Of a stretch of DNA of 64,000 nt, positions 61,008 through 64,000 are shown one piece after another. Numbering within the stretch: position 1 is the stretch's first letter; every line of letters begins with the position of its first letter. Origin of the DNA: Ananas comosus. Taxonomy: Eukaryota > Streptophyta > Magnoliopsida > Poales > Bromeliaceae. The notes beneath the pieces are model-generated. The model saw only the letters and a list, made by a program, of their open reading frames with translations, made no database searches and was not told where the DNA came from. The stretch lies in the NCBI RefSeq assembly GCF_001540865.1, contig NC_033634.1, positions 2,122,729 to 2,186,728 on the forward strand, read 5' to 3'. Made by a program: the position numbers and the translations under genes.

Positions 61008-63498
61008 TTTTGAGGTACGCCATGCAATGGCCTTCAATACTAATAATATGAACAACCTTTCAAAATTTTGTCTCAACATTTTATGGGTGGGAATATTTTT
61101 TAAAAAAAGATAATATTATGAGTTTTAGGACTTGATCTAGAATACTGAGCTTTAATGAGGGCAAGTACATTGTGTGTTTCTAATTAAGAGAGGGCAACTA
61201 ATATGAAGCTTCAACAACCCAAAATGAAGAGAGCCCCAGAACACTCCAACTCATGATGCACACCCATGAATTATTCATCAACTAGTAAACACATGGGAAA
61301 AATAAATAGTATAGAAGGATAATATTTAATAAAGATAAAAATTGACAGTATAGAAAGAGATCTAACAACAACCTAAACACATGGAAAAAGAAAAAAGGAA
61401 AAAAAAAAGAAAAGAAAAAAGGAAGAGATGACAACATCACTACATCAGGGATGCATAGAAAGATAGAGAGATTAAATGCCAGTGAGAACTTTCATACTTT
61501 AATGTATATTTATTGAACCAAAATCCTTCTTTTGTAGTATGCTATTATTATTGTTACCTTTCCTTGCACACTTTATTGTATTCTGATGAATGATAAGCTC
61601 CAATATCCCAAACAACTCTTTAGTTTAAACTATGGGAATGAAAATGCACTCCACTTTGCCTTCATTATCAAATATAGTTCATATGCCATATAGTTCATAT
61701 GACATTCAGTAGTTCATACTTTTGGGGCGCTTGAATATACTCAGGTCTCTCCACCATATCATTAGCTGGCACCGATGCATTGTCAGATGTAATGGTTTTG
61801 TACAAGCACATAAGATGCGAGGAGAGAGATGGCACGGGACAAAAGCAACACGGAGGTCAAAGTAGGGGCGTTCACCATCGATGATGTTTACGTGAACGAA
61901 CTGTATGAATTCCAGTTTGAAGAAACAGATAGTATAAACTCAGCAAGTACTATGAGAAAGAAAGAATTCTACCGGACGTCCGCAATAAGTTAGCAAGGAA
62001 GGCAGACTTACTAACTGAGAAAGGGTTCTATTTCAGAATATAATCTATTGGCCGGAACAAATAAAAGATGACTCGGTGCTGATTCTTAAGATTCTGAATT
62101 TAGAGAAGAATGTAATGCAAAACTACAGCTTATAACAAGGAGCACTTAGCGTAAAAAGCATGAGAAAAATGTTTGCTCCTAAGATGTACAGAAGATACTG
62201 CCTCTTGAACATGAAGCAAACTCCACATGTGAGTCAACCGCTGTATAAGTTCATTACAGATTGAACAGAATACGAGCATCAGAACGGAACAACGAGCATA
62301 AGGACAATGCCCTTCACTGAATGAGGTGATTGAAAATAGAAGTGAATAAAAGCAGGATGAAAGGCTCTGCTCTTGTTCTGCACAATCGAAAATCTCTTTT
62401 AACAAAATATAGTAGCTCAGGTAAAGAAACATGAATTATTTCACGAGCCTTACAAAGGTTGTTTCAACTTCTAGCTTTCCTCACAGATTGTCTAGCAGAA
62501 AATGAATTTTCCTTAAACATCAGTTTAAAAATACTTTTCACTATTAGCTACAAAAAAAAAATCTCATTAAAAAATCCCAGGGAAAAGAACATAAATAATA
62601 ACAAAACAAGAAAGAGAGAAACTTCAGATCAGAGGAGCTGGAAACAAGTATCAGACATAAAGCCTAAATTCGGAAATGCAGTGCTCAAACTCACCTGCTT
62701 TTGATGTTTCAGAAAATGCTTTGCAACATTTCTCCTCTGATTCTATAGAGTAATTAATGCTGTCATTTTGTAGCACAACAAGGAAGGAAGATCAGAAGCA
62801 CTTTCAAGTTTAGAGAACCACTGAAATATGAAAGCAGTAAGTTTAGCCACCAATAGCACACGTCGCAAGCCAAGTGTTCGATAAACCGAAAGTTTTAAGA
62901 GTATATTGTCATGGAAGGAATGAGCATATGCATCTAGTGTCAAGGTGTTGGCGCTAACCATCAATCCCAAAAGCTCGGGCTATTAGAAATTACGCAATCA
63001 GTTTATTTAAGGCGTACAAGCACAGCGCTTACGGGTCTCGATTGTGACTCAGTCTGACTAGCCTCGTGAACTCCAGCCATTTCGAACGTGACTCAGCCCT
63101 CTGACCCCTTTAAGCCAACATCTAGAAGTAAAAGTTATAATTTAGAGTTATTGTTGCTCCTCGGTGTAGTTCAAACAACCATATTCAAATAGCACTTTTG
63201 CAGAACCCGCATTCGGGCTAAAAGAATCTTAACCAGATACTGCACATAACACAGCAAAGATTCTAAATAAAATCCTATGCATTCTAACAACAAAATATCA
63301 AAAAAAAGTAACACACAAACTAAGGTGAAACACACAAACTAGCGAAACAAAGGCTCATCTCGCCAAATTCCCATCCGGGTACCTCTCAAAATCGAAACTT
63401 TAAACAAAAAGAACTCAAATGTCTGATCCATTAACAAGCCAAAATTTTGAATAATAACTGAGATCTACTTCACCATGAGTAGAGTTCTAAGCCGTACC
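61008..63498. other. Region without a recognised gene, possibly introns or non-coding RNA
   Basis: If the minus-strand exon proposed at 63499-63655 is real, this stretch may hold its introns and later exons. I found none with recognisable protein. Open frames at 62130-62432 (-) and 62743-62970 (-) have no domain signal. A/G-rich low complexity lies at 61385-61430. Confidence 0.4.
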
Positions 63499-63655
63499 TT
63501 CAATTAGCAGTGATTATTCTAATTGTGAGGTTGATGGTGGAGGTGTCGCTTGTTCTACGTCATCGTCTTCGTCGGGGCTTTCACCGCCATGGCCGGAGCG
63601 CGCGCAAGCTCTCTAGTTTTCTTCGGATTTTGGATTAGGGTTTTACAAATTTGGG
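63499..63655 (-). other. Possible first exon of a minus-strand transcript
   Basis: GC-rich island in AT-rich DNA. On the minus strand it reads an AACCCTAAT telo-box-like motif, then a leader, an ATG at 63590-63588 that opens only MAVKAPTKTMT and a stop, and a donor-like GAAG|GTACGG near 63498. It resembles plant 5' leaders, but no downstream coding exon is recognisable. A non-coding RNA, a leader with a small upstream frame, or a broken gene are all possible. Confidence 0.35.
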
Positions 63656-63659
63656 TGGT

Positions 63660-64000
63660 TGGCATTTTTTTTTTTTTCGATTAATTTCATGCATGTCCCT
63701 ATAAATATAGTAAATAATAAGTATATCCTATATAATATAGGTCCCTACAAATACAGTAAATAACAAATATAGTAAATAATAAAATTTTTAAATTAATAGT
63801 AAATTTTAGAAATTTTTTATTTTTTTCAAAAAAAAAAAAGGCACACCGGCCTACAATGAGTTTTAATTCGTTAGTATATATAACAAATTGTTATTATAAG
63901 TATAATTATATTGAATATAAATATTAAAAATATATTATTTTTTGATAACAATATAGTTTGAAAAAATAATAATTATTTTACTTATCTTTTAAAACTATGT
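63660..64000. other. AT-rich right edge
   Basis: T and A runs and a degenerate repeat of 'tatagtaaataataa' near 63708-63785. No gene seen. Confidence 0.5.

Noticed and set aside
59481..61013. Open frames that could be read as small genes
   Set aside because: They lie inside a segment bounded by a target duplication and TG...CA ends, so they are solo LTR sequence without gag or pol features.

Overview
The window is nuclear DNA from a flowering plant. Every convincing gene has close plant relatives (class II formin, POLAR-like, HVR-type kinase, plastid L35, PPR, SDF2), and most are split by AT-rich GT-AG introns. Several coding exons are strongly GC-rich (CAF1, PPR, zinc finger, SDF2 exon 1) inside AT-rich intergenic DNA, which points to a monocot. 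A species such as pineapple would be a guess. Single N characters at 27535, 44714 and 59239 show that this is a draft or scaffolded assembly.

Layout. 1-4034 (-): 5' part of a class II formin (PTEN-like domain plus proline-rich FH1; FH2 lies off the left edge). 7200-10083 (+): POLAR-like polarity gene that looks disrupted. 11407-14948 (+): SDF2-like ER MIR-domain protein with no in-frame ATG. 16420-18665 (+): ARPC3, Arp2/3 complex subunit 3. 19377-20228 (+): intronless CAF1 deadenylase. 22644-24563 (+): PPR gene with several frame breaks at its 5' end. 24564-29850: a gene-poor stretch with an assembly seam, a SINE-like insertion and a long-inverted-repeat element. 30060-35187 (+): ten-exon S28 Pro-X carboxypeptidase. 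36346-37453 (-) and 39051-40181 (+): plastid ribosomal protein bL35 and an SDHAF1-type LYR protein, arranged head to head. 43235-43984 (+): single C2H2 zinc-finger repressor. 46749-48816 (-): membrane/coiled-coil protein I could not name. 50510-51025: TRIM-like mini-retrotransposon. 51427-54011 (-): ten-exon receptor-like kinase. 54012-64000: gene-poor, with an hAT-type non-autonomous element (56653-57185) and a solo LTR (59332-61002).

I built exon models by hand from splice sites and reading phase. The formin (visible part), SDF2 (exons 2-6), ARPC3, PRCP, L35, SDHAF1, coiled-coil protein and kinase models all close in frame. The POLAR-like and PPR genes do not.

There is no operon-like logic. 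Three neighbours do touch actin or cell polarity (formin, POLAR-like, ARPC3), but this is probably coincidence. I found no clearly new biological system. The best leads are four transposable elements defined by structure (TRIM, hAT MITE, solo LTR, SINE-like), the SDF2 start-codon problem, the alternative last exon of the SDHAF1 gene, and an internal triplication in the formin linker.
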